Shown: positions 52,080-60,677, numbered from the stretch's first letter. The stretch: 64,000 nt of DNA from an uncultured Eggerthellaceae bacterium (GCA_910588905.1 CAJURZ010000001.1:1-64000); one strand, 5' to 3'. Translations and numbers: made by a program. The notes: generated by a model from the sequence alone, not told the origin.

Positions 52080-52916
52080 ATGCTGACCATCGGATGTCAT
52101 CTGTCAAAGCGCGAGGGCTATCTCTTCATGGCGAAGGAAGCCACGTCGATAAAAGCCAATACCTTCCAATTCTTCACGCGCAATCCTCGTGGTGGCGCTG
52201 TTGCCCAGGTTGACCCTAAGGATGAAGAGGCTTTCCGTGCCTATGTGCAGGATCAGGACATCACCCAGATCTGCGGCTATGCCCCCTATGATGTGGAACC
52301 GGCCAACCCTGAGATGTCCAAGAAGGACTTCACGCTCATGGTGATGGCAGAGGATCTGGCGGCTTTAGAGCATCTGCCCATAGACTATTACCTGGTGCGT
52401 CCGGGAAGCGCTCCGGGCGTGAGCGCAGATGAGGCCATCCAGAACGTCTCGGATGCCTTCAATAAGACCATCACCTCTGCTCAGTCCACCAAGGTGCTGA
52501 TAGACACCATGGCGGGCGAGGGTCATCAAGTGGGCTCCACGTTCGATGAGCTGGCGAAGATGATCCAAGGCGTTGCCTTGCCGGATAAGGTGGGTGTCTG
52601 CATGGATACATCCGCTGTGTGGGCTGCGGGCTATGACATCAAGTCCAACCTGGATGGCGTGCTGGACGAATTCGACCAGAAGATCGGATTGGATAAGCTC
52701 TGTGCATTCCATCTGAATGACTCCAAGGAGGCTTTGGGCAGCCACGTTGACCGCCATGCCTCCATCGGAGAAGGGCAGATAGGCTTCGAAGCGCTCTCGG
52801 CTCTCACGAATCATCCTCGCTTGGCAGGTAAGGCCTTCTATCTGGAGGAGCCTCATTCCACCTTGGTCACCTACGAGCGGGACGTCGCCCGCTTCCAAGA
52901 GGCCTATAAGGGCTAG
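52080..52916 (+). CDS. endonuclease IV-like TIM-barrel protein with missing metal ligands
   Basis: A 278-residue homologue of the AP endonuclease Nfo: IGCHLS at the start, PGSAPGVSADEAIQ, MAGEGHQVGSTFDELAKMI, VCMDTSAVWAAGYDI, FHLNDSKEALGSHVDRHASI and GEGQIGFEAL. Compared with Nfo, the ligands corresponding to E. coli H69, H109 and H182 are Y67, R107 and A179, and E145 is D142; D176, H211, D224, H226 and E256 are kept. The trinuclear zinc site therefore cannot form normally. It may have one or two metals, another substrate or only DNA binding. Start ATG 52080 with GAAAGGAAG upstream. It stands alone between a repeat and a terminator. Confidence 0.85.
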   Translation: MLTIGCHLSKREGYLFMAKEATSIKANTFQFFTRNPRGGAVAQVDPKDEEAFRAYVQDQDITQICGYAPYDVEPANPEMSKKDFTLMVMAEDLAALEHLPIDYYLVRPGSAPGVSADEAIQNVSDAFNKTITSAQSTKVLIDTMAGEGHQVGSTFDELAKMIQGVALPDKVGVCMDTSAVWAAGYDIKSNLDGVLDEFDQKIGLDKLCAFHLNDSKEALGSHVDRHASIGEGQIGFEALSALTNHPRLAGKAFYLEEPHSTLVTYERDVARFQEAYKG

Positions 52917-52966
52917 GCCATCAACAGAGGAGGCCATCGCTGGCACGGTTGATCTCGATCAACAGC

Positions 52967-52998
52967 GAAGGGGGCTGGGCTGACGCGCAGCCCCCTTC
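52967..52998. terminator. bidirectional terminator hairpin
   Basis: GAAGGGGGCTG (52967-52977) pairs with CAGCCCCCTTC (52988-52998) over 11 bp around a ten-base loop, between the convergent Nfo-like and DUF4179 genes. GTTGATC/GATCAAC just before (about 52948-52963) forms a second small stem. Confidence 0.75.
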
Positions 52999-53005
52999 AT
53001 CATGC

Positions 53006-54535
53006 TCACGCAAGGGGCTCAGCAAAGGGGAGCGTCTGGGCAGCGGCGCTCTCCTCGACGAAGGAACCGGAGGCATAGCCATAGGTGTAGTATCCATGGA
53101 TGCCTTCCAGCTCTTCCGGAGTGGCTCGGTAATAGGAATGCATCTGCAAGAGCTCTCCGGTGGCATAGTCCCACTTGCTCCAGGCAATGGCGCTGTGATA
53201 CCCCGTGCCGCTCTCACCCGTATCCGGGTCGGTCCAGGTATCGGAGATCATGGGAACCACTGAATCCGTTAGAAGCTCGGGGTTGGCTCCTTGAGGGAAC
53301 CACCCATAGGGCTTGAGCGCGAAGAGTACCGTCTGATCCTCTACGGCCCAGTGTGCAAGCTCATAGCCGCCGAAGTCAGTGAGAGGGATCTTCACATCAG
53401 GCTGAGTGACGTCTATTTCGATCCGCTCATCTTGGTATGGGTCTCGGAGGTCCATGGGGATGAATGTGACGCTTTGAGCATCAGGGCTCAAACCAGCCAA
53501 TTCGATGATAAGGGTATCTTCCGAGCTGGTTCCCTGGCCGTCGCCCGCATTCACCTCATAGAGGATGTTTCCCGTATCGTCGGTCATCTTCAGGAAGGCC
53601 GGGTTCAGGAAGGAGTCGGGGATGCCCGATGCGTCAACCCCATCCTCAGTCTGCCAGGAGGTCTCTTCATTGCGAACCACCATCACGCAAGCCAGCTCTG
53701 ACGCGGTGAAGCGCTCGATCCCAAGCTGCTTATCACCCTGCTGGGTGGGGAAGTTCAGCGTATGGGATCCGAGCTCCTTTGGTGCAGGCACTTCAGTCAG
53801 ATCGAGCCCGAATGCGAAGACAGGCTGTGTCGCACTTTCATTCCACGACCATCCGTCAATGGATAGTTCGACCTCATCTCCCATGACAGATCCGGGAGTA
53901 AGGCGCATGAGGCATTTGATGTCTTCGCCTTCTTGATAGGCATCTAGGCGTTGCGTCTGTCCCGTGCAAAGAGCCCCATCAGCACTTCTGAGCGAATAGG
54001 ACAGGTTAGGAAGAAGAGACTGGAGACGGGACCATTCGCTTTCCTGGGACCCGTCATAGATCGAAGCTGACCCCAGATCGAAACCGCCTTCTCTGTGCAG
54101 AGTGAGGTAGAGATTCGCAACATTCTTATCGCAGGAGATGCTATCCAAGGTCACCTGGGTGCCGTCGATGGTTGCTGTCTGTCCTACTGAGGCGCTCAAG
54201 GCCTTGGAGCCTGCTTCCATGCTGCTGAACACAGGGAGATTCTTCTGCTCGCTGAAGAAGGCGCCATCACCTTCGCCCATCTTGATGAGGTTAGATGCAG
54301 CGAAGGCGACACCGCATACCATGGTGGATGCCAGGACCGCAGCCAAGATGACGGTCCCTCGCTTTGCTCTGCGGGGCTTCAAAGGTTGCTCTTGAGGGAT
54401 CTTCCCTAAGGCTGCATAGGTCCTATCCAGACGTGCTTGCACCTGCTCTGGCATAGGGCCCAGATCCAAGGCATCTGCTATGGTTCGAGTCCAAGGGTCT
54501 TTCTGCTGTTCAACGTTCACGGTCTTATCTCTCAT
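53006..54535 (-). CDS. DUF4179-type membrane protein, probable regulator of the ECF sigma factor
   Basis: A 509-residue membrane protein. The first 55 residues are cytoplasmic, a transmembrane helix lies at about 61-80 (TVILAAVLASTMVCGVAFAA), and the rest is a large extracytoplasmic domain with beta-rich segments (SVGQTATIDGTQVTLDSIS). The layout matches DUF4179 proteins encoded after ECF sigma factors, which are thought to act as anti-sigma factors through the short N-terminal part. Its ATG overlaps the stop of the sigma gene by four bases. The signal it detects is unknown. Confidence 0.82.
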   Translation of the reverse strand: MRDKTVNVEQQKDPWTRTIADALDLGPMPEQVQARLDRTYAALGKIPQEQPLKPRRAKRGTVILAAVLASTMVCGVAFAASNLIKMGEGDGAFFSEQKNLPVFSSMEAGSKALSASVGQTATIDGTQVTLDSISCDKNVANLYLTLHREGGFDLGSASIYDGSQESEWSRLQSLLPNLSYSLRSADGALCTGQTQRLDAYQEGEDIKCLMRLTPGSVMGDEVELSIDGWSWNESATQPVFAFGLDLTEVPAPKELGSHTLNFPTQQGDKQLGIERFTASELACVMVVRNEETSWQTEDGVDASGIPDSFLNPAFLKMTDDTGNILYEVNAGDGQGTSSEDTLIIELAGLSPDAQSVTFIPMDLRDPYQDERIEIDVTQPDVKIPLTDFGGYELAHWAVEDQTVLFALKPYGWFPQGANPELLTDSVVPMISDTWTDPDTGESGTGYHSAIAWSKWDYATGELLQMHSYYRATPEELEGIHGYYTYGYASGSFVEESAAAQTLPFAEPLA

Positions 54536-55140
54536 GAGATCGCCTCCTTGATCGGGGAGTTTTGGATTCCTGTGGGTTCTCCCTGGGCGTGGTCGGCTTT
54601 GAGGTAGGCATCCTTGAAGCGTGCCCGGGCGCGGGAGAGTCGGGTTCGCGCCGCTCCTTCCGCTATCCCGAGCGCTGCCGCCACTTCCCTCAAAGGCAGG
54701 TCTTCGCCATAGAACAGGGCCAGGATCGCGCGATCGCTCTCGCTCAGGGCAGAGAGCGCAGCATCCGTATCCAACCGGCTGACCGTTCTGTCGATGCCAG
54801 GAAACGGTTGGATATTGAGCGGTTGGGCATTGTTGGCATGCTCTGGGGACTCTGGGCAGGTGATGTCAGCAAAGGGGATGATATTGCTTTGATTGCGTTG
54901 GGCATCGAAGCAGGTGTTCAAGAGGATGCGGGTGAGCCAGGTGCTGAGGCTGCTGCTTCCCTGAAAAGAGGGGATGGAGCGCCAGGCTTTGATAGCCGTC
55001 TCTTGGAGCGCATCGGCAGCGCTCTGCTCTTCGCGCAGCACCGCCATGGCTGTTCTCCAGAGGCCGTCAACATGGCTTTGGAAGAGATCGGCGAAGGCAT
55101 CAGGGTCTCCGGCGCGGGCACGTTGCAGAAGGGTCTTCAC
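54532..55140 (-). CDS. ECF-type RNA polymerase sigma factor
   Basis: A ~202-residue sigma factor: region 2 (ARAGDPDAFADLFQSHVDGL, ADALQETAIKAW, SSLSTWLTRILLNTC) and region 4 (LSESDRAILALFYGEDLPL, REVAAALGIAEGAARTRLSR). The frame extends to an ATG at 55215, which has no ribosome-binding site; the GTG at 55140 has AAAGGAG at proper distance and starts at the conserved KTLLQRARAGD, so it is chosen. The extra 25 codons might still be read as a leaderless start, as the predicted promoter ends next to that ATG. It is followed by its DUF4179 partner. Confidence 0.88.
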   Translation of the reverse strand: MKTLLQRARAGDPDAFADLFQSHVDGLWRTAMAVLREEQSAADALQETAIKAWRSIPSFQGSSSLSTWLTRILLNTCFDAQRNQSNIIPFADITCPESPEHANNAQPLNIQPFPGIDRTVSRLDTDAALSALSESDRAILALFYGEDLPLREVAAALGIAEGAARTRLSRARARFKDAYLKADHAQGEPTGIQNSPIKEAIS

Positions 55141-55217
55141 GGTGTATAGCTCCTTTGCTTCTGCTCGGGCGAGGATCTTGCCGGTGAGGACCCTCGCATC
55201 TTCATATACGCTCATTA

Positions 55218-55244
55218 GACGACATAGGAGCTAAGAACGTTACA
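55218..55244 (-). promoter_or_regulatory. predicted autoregulated ECF promoter
   Basis: On the minus strand TGTAACG (55238-55244) and CGTC (55218-55221) are 16 bases apart, the pattern of ECF promoters (-35 with AAC, -10 CGTC). It lies directly before the sigma gene, so the factor probably activates its own transcription. Confidence 0.65.
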
Positions 55245-55303
55245 CCATGATCCTCGGCAGGTGCGTCGCCCTGCTTTTTGGCATCTATCCATTCCCGTTA
55301 GCG

Positions 55304-55309
55304 TATAAT
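55304..55309 (+). promoter_or_regulatory. -10 element of the metK promoter
   Basis: A perfect TATAAT lies about 20 bases before the SAM riboswitch. TTGGCA (55278-55283) would be the -35 but with a 20-base spacer, so the -35 assignment is unsure. Confidence 0.5.
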
Positions 55310-55327
55310 CGCAGGCCGTATGCATTT

Positions 55328-55411
55328 CCATTATCAAGAGCCGGGTGAGAGAGTTGGCTTGATGACCCCGGCACCAACCTGGCATGCATGCTGCCAAGGT
55401 GGTCCTGCCAT
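55328..55411 (+). ncRNA. SAM riboswitch (SAM-I / SAM-IV clan) upstream of metK
   Basis: The order of SAM-I-type conserved blocks is visible: TTATCAAGAG, then GGTGAGAGAG, TTGGCTTGATGACCCCGGCA, CCAACC, a P3-like hairpin TGGCATGCATGCTGCCA and AAGGTGGTCCTGCC. This is the core binding pocket with the k-turn-less layout common in actinobacterial SAM-I/IV variants; the exact subclass needs a covariance model. No terminator follows; the AAGGAGG of metK is about ten bases on, so control of translation initiation by pairing with a TCCT in the aptamer's 3' end is likely. Confidence 0.75.
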
Positions 55412-55431
55412 CATCGATGAAGGAGGATTAT

Positions 55432-56694
55432 ATGAGCCAGGATTCCCGTACGTACCTCTTCACCAGCGAGTCTGTCACCGAAGGTCACCCTGACAAGATC
55501 TGCGATCAGATATCCGATGCCATTTTGGATGCCATCTTGGCGAAGGAGATAGAGCTTCAATCCCAAGGCTATATAGCCCCTAACGGCGCCCCGGCGAACG
55601 TGGACGATGTCCGGTGCGCCTGTGAGACGCTCACCACCACCGGCACCGTCTTCGTCACCGGCGAGATACGCACTCAGGCCTATGTGGACGTACAGCAGAT
55701 CGTACGCGATGTGGTCACGGGTATCGGCTATGATCGCGCCAAGTACGGCTTCGACGGCAATACCTGTGCGGTCATGAGCTCCATCCATGAGCAGTCCCCC
55801 GACATCGCCCAAGGAGTGGATGAGTCCCTGGAGGCCCATGCAGCGGGAACGCAAGCCGATCCCTATGAGCTGGTAGGGGCGGGGGATCAGGGCATGATGT
55901 TCGGTTATGCCTGCAACGAGACCTCCACGCTGATGCCCATGCCCATCTATCTGGCGCACCGTCTCTCAGAGCGCTTGACCGAGGTGCGCAAGAACGGCAC
56001 GTTGCCCTTCCTGCGTCCTGATGGCAAGACTCAAGTATCTGTGCGCTATGTGGATGATGTGCCCGTGGCTGTTGAGAAGGTGGTCGTCTCGACCCAACAT
56101 GGCGAAGAGGCTGATCAAGCAACCCTGCGTGAGGCCATCATCCGCAACGTCATCGAACCCGTCTTCGAAGCTGAGGATATCAAGCTCACCGATGACGTTG
56201 AGATCTTCGTGAACCCCACTGGTCGCTTCGTCATAGGTGGTCCCATGGGAGATGCGGGGCTCACGGGTCGCAAGATCATCGTTGATACCTATGGCGGCAT
56301 GGGTCGCCATGGAGGAGGAGCCTTCTCGGGCAAGGATTGCACGAAGGTAGACCGTTCGGCTGCCTATGCGGCCCGGTGGGTGGCTAAGAATGTGGTGGCT
56401 GCCGGATTGGCGGACCGCTGCGAGGTGCAGTTGGCCTATGCCATTGGCGTAGCGGAGCCGGTGAGCATCATGGTGGATACCTTCGGTACGAATCATGTGT
56501 CAGAGGACCAGATAGAGAGCGCTGTCTCTCAAGTATTCGATCTGCGTCCCGGCGCCATCATCGATGCACTGGATCTTCGTCGCCCTGTTTATCAGAAGAC
56601 TGCCGCCTACGGTCATTTCGGCCGCGAACTTCCTGAGTTCACCTGGGAGCGGACAGACAGGGTGGATCAGCTCAAGGAAGCCTGTGCTCTCTGA
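55432..56694 (+). CDS. metK: S-adenosylmethionine synthetase
   Basis: A 420-residue enzyme making SAM from methionine and ATP. LFTSESVTEGHPDKICDQIS at the N-terminus, GAGDQGMMFGYACNE in the middle, and GGRKIIVDTYGG-like TGRKIIVDTYGGMGRHGGGA followed by FSGKDCTKVDRSAAY are intact. ATG 55432 has AAGGAGG seven bases upstream; the frame is open into the riboswitch, which is not coding. Feedback by its own product through the riboswitch is expected. Confidence 0.97.
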   Translation: MSQDSRTYLFTSESVTEGHPDKICDQISDAILDAILAKEIELQSQGYIAPNGAPANVDDVRCACETLTTTGTVFVTGEIRTQAYVDVQQIVRDVVTGIGYDRAKYGFDGNTCAVMSSIHEQSPDIAQGVDESLEAHAAGTQADPYELVGAGDQGMMFGYACNETSTLMPMPIYLAHRLSERLTEVRKNGTLPFLRPDGKTQVSVRYVDDVPVAVEKVVVSTQHGEEADQATLREAIIRNVIEPVFEAEDIKLTDDVEIFVNPTGRFVIGGPMGDAGLTGRKIIVDTYGGMGRHGGGAFSGKDCTKVDRSAAYAARWVAKNVVAAGLADRCEVQLAYAIGVAEPVSIMVDTFGTNHVSEDQIESAVSQVFDLRPGAIIDALDLRRPVYQKTAAYGHFGRELPEFTWERTDRVDQLKEACAL

Positions 56695-56722
56695 CGAACG
56701 CCCGAAGGGGGAAGGCTCCCTC

Positions 56723-59038
56723 GTGCTCAAGGCCGATGTCGTCATCGATATCCAGACCAGGGCCATCGGCTCTCTCTTCACCTATACGGTGCCTGCCTCC
56801 ATGGAGGTGGAGGTGGGATGCGCCGTACGTGTGGCCTTCGGCCATCAGCAGACAGTGGGCTTCGTCTGCGGACTGTCCCCGGTTCCTGAGGAGGAAGTGC
56901 GCACAGGCAAGCTCAAGCCCATCGAAGAGGTGTTGAGCGCCCCCTTGTTCTCTGAGGCTGCTGTGGCTTGTGCGCGCTTCTTGGCGAGTCGCTACATCGC
57001 GCCGCTCTCCGCCTGCCTGCGCCTGTTCTTTCCTGTGGGAGCTGCCCCCAGCCTGAAGCGGATCGATGGTGTCTGGGAGACCATCCTTCCCAAGACGGGC
57101 AGTGCTGAGGAGACTTGGATCGTGGCGGGACCCCAGGTTGATTCTTTCATGCCGCGCAAGGGAGCCCGTAGGCAAGAGGTGGTCTTGGCTGCCGTACGCC
57201 AGGGGGATATCCGCCGCTCAGAGCTGCGCTTCCTCTACGGGGATGTAACTGCAGCGATCAAGGCCTTAACGAAGGTGGAGGCGGTGAAGGTGGAGAAGCG
57301 CCGCCGTTTGCGCACGGGGGATGAGCCCAGCGCCGCTTTCGCTCCTAATGCAACGCCGAAGATGCTGACAGACTCCCAGAAGAAGGCTCTCTCCCAGGTG
57401 GAGCAGGCTATGGATGATGATGGCATCACCACTGTGCTCATCGATGGCGTCACCGGATCCGGTAAGACGGAGGTGTATCTCCAAGCCATCGAGGGAGCTT
57501 TGAAGCGCGGACAGGGAGCCATCGTGTTGGTGCCTGAGATATCCCTGACGCCTCAAACGGTCACCCGCTTCCGCAGCCGCTTCGGAGATCAGGTGGCGGT
57601 CATGCATTCGAAGATGAGCCCGGGGGAGCGCTATGACCAGTGGGATCTCCTTCGCTGTGGAGCCGCACGCATCGTCGTAGGGGCTCGTAGCGCCCTGTTC
57701 ATGCCCGTGCAGAATCTGGGACTCATCATCATCGATGAAGAGCACGAGACCACCTACAAGCAGGAGAGCGCACCGCGCTATGTCACCAGGGATGTGGCCT
57801 GCTGGATGGCCCGCCAGCGCTCTTGTACCGTGGTGCTCGGGTCCGCCACCCCTTCCATCGAGTCACTCTATCATGCCAAGCATGACCCTGCGTGGACCTA
57901 TGCGCGCCTCCCTGAACGGGCTAACGGCCGCCCGCTGCCGAAGGTCGAGGTCGTGGACATGGCGGTGGAATTCCATGACAGCAAGGGGCGCATCTTCTCC
58001 AAGAAGCTGGCGAATGCCATCCGGGAAGAGCTCTCCACCAGCCATAAGGTGGTGCTCCTCCTGAACCAGCGGGGCTTCGCGCGCTTCCTCCTCTGTCGCG
58101 ATTGCGGCTTCGTTCCCGAATGCCGTCATTGCTCCACTACGCTCACCTTCCACGAGGAAGGGAACAAGCTGGTGTGCCATCATTGCGGCTATACCCTGGG
58201 GGCTCCGCCTGTCTGCCCATCCTGCCAAAGCCCCTATCTCAAGCGTTACGGTGTGGGGACCCAGCGGGTGGAGGCGGAGCTGAAGAGCCTCTTGAGTGCC
58301 CAGGAAGGCCTGATCCCTGGCATTGCTGCTCCTGCCTCCGAGCACCTGACGCCTCAGGTGATCCGCATGGATGCTGACACCACGGCAGCGAAGGGGGCGC
58401 ATCAGCGGCTGTTAGAGCAGTTCGCCACAGCCCCTGCGGCTGTGCTCTTGGGAACCCAGATGATCGCGAAAGGACTTGATTTCGATGATGTCACCTTGGT
58501 GGGCGTCATCAATGCGGATACGATGCTGCACCTGCCGGACTTCCGGTCTTCCGAGCGCACCTTCGACCTCATCCAACAGGTAGCAGGCCGGGCGGGTAGG
58601 GCAGATCTTCCGGGGCGGGTCTTCGTCCAGACCTATGAGGCGGATTCAGTGGCCATCGCCTCGGCAGCAGCCTATGACCGGCCGCGCTTCTTGGCCAACG
58701 AGTTGCCGAAGCGCGAAGCGCTCCGATACCCGCCCTATGCGCGGATGGCGAATATCCTCTTATGGGGAAAGGATGGGACGGCGGTGCGTCGTGCGGCCGA
58801 GGCCTATCGGTCCGATCTTTGCCGGCATCTGGCTTCGGCAGGTGGAGAGGATATCGAAGTCCTCCCCGCTGCTCCTTGCGCTTTCGAGCGCATCCGGAAT
58901 CTCATCCGATGGCATGTGGTGGTGAAATGCTCGCCTGAGGTGGATATCTCGGATGCCTTGGAAGGGTTCCATCGCAAGCGGGGGCGCATGCAGGGGGTCA
59001 GTACGGCGGTGGATATCGATCCGATGGATCTTCTTTGA
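56723..59038 (+). CDS. priA: primosomal replication-restart helicase PriA
   Basis: A 771-residue helicase. N-terminal 3'-DNA-binding domain (VVIDIQTRAIGSLFTYTVP), winged helix, helicase core with GVTGSGKTEVYLQ (Walker A), IIDEEHETTYKQ (Walker B) and QVAGRAGRADLPG, and a zinc-binding insertion with eight cysteines (CRDCGFVPECRHC, CHHCGY, CPSCQSP). It reloads the replisome at collapsed forks. The GTG at 56723 has GAAGG seven bases upstream and starts at the conserved region; GTG 56684 inside metK is the alternative. Confidence 0.94.
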   Translation: MLKADVVIDIQTRAIGSLFTYTVPASMEVEVGCAVRVAFGHQQTVGFVCGLSPVPEEEVRTGKLKPIEEVLSAPLFSEAAVACARFLASRYIAPLSACLRLFFPVGAAPSLKRIDGVWETILPKTGSAEETWIVAGPQVDSFMPRKGARRQEVVLAAVRQGDIRRSELRFLYGDVTAAIKALTKVEAVKVEKRRRLRTGDEPSAAFAPNATPKMLTDSQKKALSQVEQAMDDDGITTVLIDGVTGSGKTEVYLQAIEGALKRGQGAIVLVPEISLTPQTVTRFRSRFGDQVAVMHSKMSPGERYDQWDLLRCGAARIVVGARSALFMPVQNLGLIIIDEEHETTYKQESAPRYVTRDVACWMARQRSCTVVLGSATPSIESLYHAKHDPAWTYARLPERANGRPLPKVEVVDMAVEFHDSKGRIFSKKLANAIREELSTSHKVVLLLNQRGFARFLLCRDCGFVPECRHCSTTLTFHEEGNKLVCHHCGYTLGAPPVCPSCQSPYLKRYGVGTQRVEAELKSLLSAQEGLIPGIAAPASEHLTPQVIRMDADTTAAKGAHQRLLEQFATAPAAVLLGTQMIAKGLDFDDVTLVGVINADTMLHLPDFRSSERTFDLIQQVAGRAGRADLPGRVFVQTYEADSVAIASAAAYDRPRFLANELPKREALRYPPYARMANILLWGKDGTAVRRAAEAYRSDLCRHLASAGGEDIEVLPAAPCAFERIRNLIRWHVVVKCSPEVDISDALEGFHRKRGRMQGVSTAVDIDPMDLL

Positions 59039-59046
59039 AAAAAACC

Positions 59047-59075
59047 TTGCAATAGGCTTGTCTCCGGTGTATTCT
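59047..59075 (+). promoter_or_regulatory. rpoD promoter
   Basis: TTGCAA (59047-59052) and TATTCT (59070-59075) are exactly 17 bases apart. Transcription would start near 59082, about 65 bases before the GTG start of rpoD. Confidence 0.7.
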
Positions 59076-59145
59076 GTCGGTTCGCATGTTTGCTTACACT
59101 AGGGCGAACGTATATCCATCGTCTTCTGTTGAAAGGACCTTGCGC

Positions 59146-60675
59146 GTGGCATCAACCTCTAAGACAGCAAAAGAAGACACCACGAAGACGGAAGAAGCAA
59201 AGGCCAAGGCAAGCAAATCCACCAAAACCAAAGCAGACAAGCCTCAAGCCAAGAAGACCGCAACCAAGACATCGGCTGCATCAGCCAAGAAAGCGTCTTC
59301 AGCAGCGAAGGGATCCACTTCCAAGTCATCCGCGAAAGCCCCTGCCAAGAAGGCGGCGGCTAAGCCCAAGAAGGCCGCATCAACGGCGAAGAAGGGTGCT
59401 GGAAAGGAAGAGGATGCTCTCATCAGCCAGACCATCTCAGATGATCAAGGTACCGTTGAGATCGTCGAGGAGATCAAGGCGAAGTTGGACCGCAAGCCCT
59501 TGGATGCTGATGTAGACGAGATGGATGACACTGATCCTGATGATATCGAAGCACCTGCTGATACCGCCATCCAAGAGAGCACAGCTGATGCGGATGATGC
59601 CGGTGCTTCGGATGATGATGCTGAGAGCCTGCTGGAGAACATCCCCGAGGAAGAGCTGAAGGCTACTGTAGATGTTCAGCTGCCCAAGATCACGTCAAGC
59701 CGGTCCAAGGCGAAGACCCGTCGTCGCAACGCCGAGGCGAATGTCACCATGCTCACCGGAGATCCGGTGCGCATGTACCTGAAGGAGATCGGCAAGGTCC
59801 CGCTTCTGACCGCTGCCGAAGAGATAGACCTGGCCATGAAGATCGAGGCCGGCGTTGCTGCCACCGAAGAGCTGGAGCATGCCGAAGAAGAGGGCATCGA
59901 GCTCTCTCGTCGGGATAAACGGCGCATGACCCGGGTGGAGCAAGTGGGTCTTGATGCCAAGCAGGCGCTCATCGAAGCGAACCTGCGCCTGGTGGTCTCC
60001 ATCGCCAAGCGCTACGTAGGCCGTGGCATGCTCTTCTTGGATCTCATCCAAGAGGGGAACCTGGGCCTCATCCGTGCGGTGGAGAAGTTCGACTACACGA
60101 AGGGCTTCAAGTTCTCCACCTATGCAACCTGGTGGATCCGTCAGGCCATCACCCGCGCCATCGCCGATCAGGCTCGCACCATCCGCATCCCCGTGCATAT
60201 GGTAGAGACCATCAACAAGCTGATCCGCATCCAGCGGCAGCTCTTGCAGAAGCTCGGGCGCGAACCAACGCCCGAGGAGATCGGCGCTGAGATGGAGTTG
60301 ACGGCTGAGCGCGTCCGTGAGATCCAGAAGATCTCCCAGGAACCCGTTTCCCTTGAGACGCCCATCGGTGAAGAGGAAGACTCCCAGTTGGGGGATTTCA
60401 TCGAAGACGAGGCTGCGGTGGTGCCGCCGGATGCAGCCAGCTTCTCCATGCTCCAAGAGCAGTTGAGCAAGGTGCTGGATGGTCTTGCAGAGCGTGAGCG
60501 CAAGGTCATCAGCCTGCGCTTCGGCCTGGAAGACGGTCATCCGCGTACACTGGAGGAAGTCGGCCGCGAATTCGGGGTCACGCGAGAGCGCATCCGCCAG
60601 ATAGAGAGCAAGACCCTGGCGAAGCTCCGTCATCCTTCGCGTTCATCCAAGCTCAAAGATTATCTGGAGTATTAG
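59146..60675 (+). CDS. rpoD: primary RNA polymerase sigma factor (sigma-70/SigA) with histone H1-like N-terminal tail
   Basis: A 509-residue housekeeping sigma factor. Residues 1 to about 85 are a Lys/Ala/Ser/Thr-rich repeat-like tail (such as KKAAAKPKKAASTAKKGAGK), then an acidic linker to about 190. From there regions 1.2 (DPVRMYLKEIGKVPLL), 2 (NLRLVVSIAKRYVGRG and FSTYATWWIRQAITRAIADQ), 3 and 4 (VTRERIRQIESKTLAKLRHP) are standard. Region 1.1 is replaced by the charged tail. GTG 59146 is chosen because GAAAGG lies nine bases upstream. It is expressed from its own promoter. Confidence 0.96.
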   Translation: MASTSKTAKEDTTKTEEAKAKASKSTKTKADKPQAKKTATKTSAASAKKASSAAKGSTSKSSAKAPAKKAAAKPKKAASTAKKGAGKEEDALISQTISDDQGTVEIVEEIKAKLDRKPLDADVDEMDDTDPDDIEAPADTAIQESTADADDAGASDDDAESLLENIPEEELKATVDVQLPKITSSRSKAKTRRRNAEANVTMLTGDPVRMYLKEIGKVPLLTAAEEIDLAMKIEAGVAATEELEHAEEEGIELSRRDKRRMTRVEQVGLDAKQALIEANLRLVVSIAKRYVGRGMLFLDLIQEGNLGLIRAVEKFDYTKGFKFSTYATWWIRQAITRAIADQARTIRIPVHMVETINKLIRIQRQLLQKLGREPTPEEIGAEMELTAERVREIQKISQEPVSLETPIGEEEDSQLGDFIEDEAAVVPPDAASFSMLQEQLSKVLDGLAERERKVISLRFGLEDGHPRTLEEVGREFGVTRERIRQIESKTLAKLRHPSRSSKLKDYLEY

Positions 60676-60677
60676 TC

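Noticed and set aside
52080..52916. Calling the Nfo homologue a broken gene
   Set aside because: The frame is intact, length is normal and conservation is good outside the metal ligands, so it is more likely a functional divergent protein.
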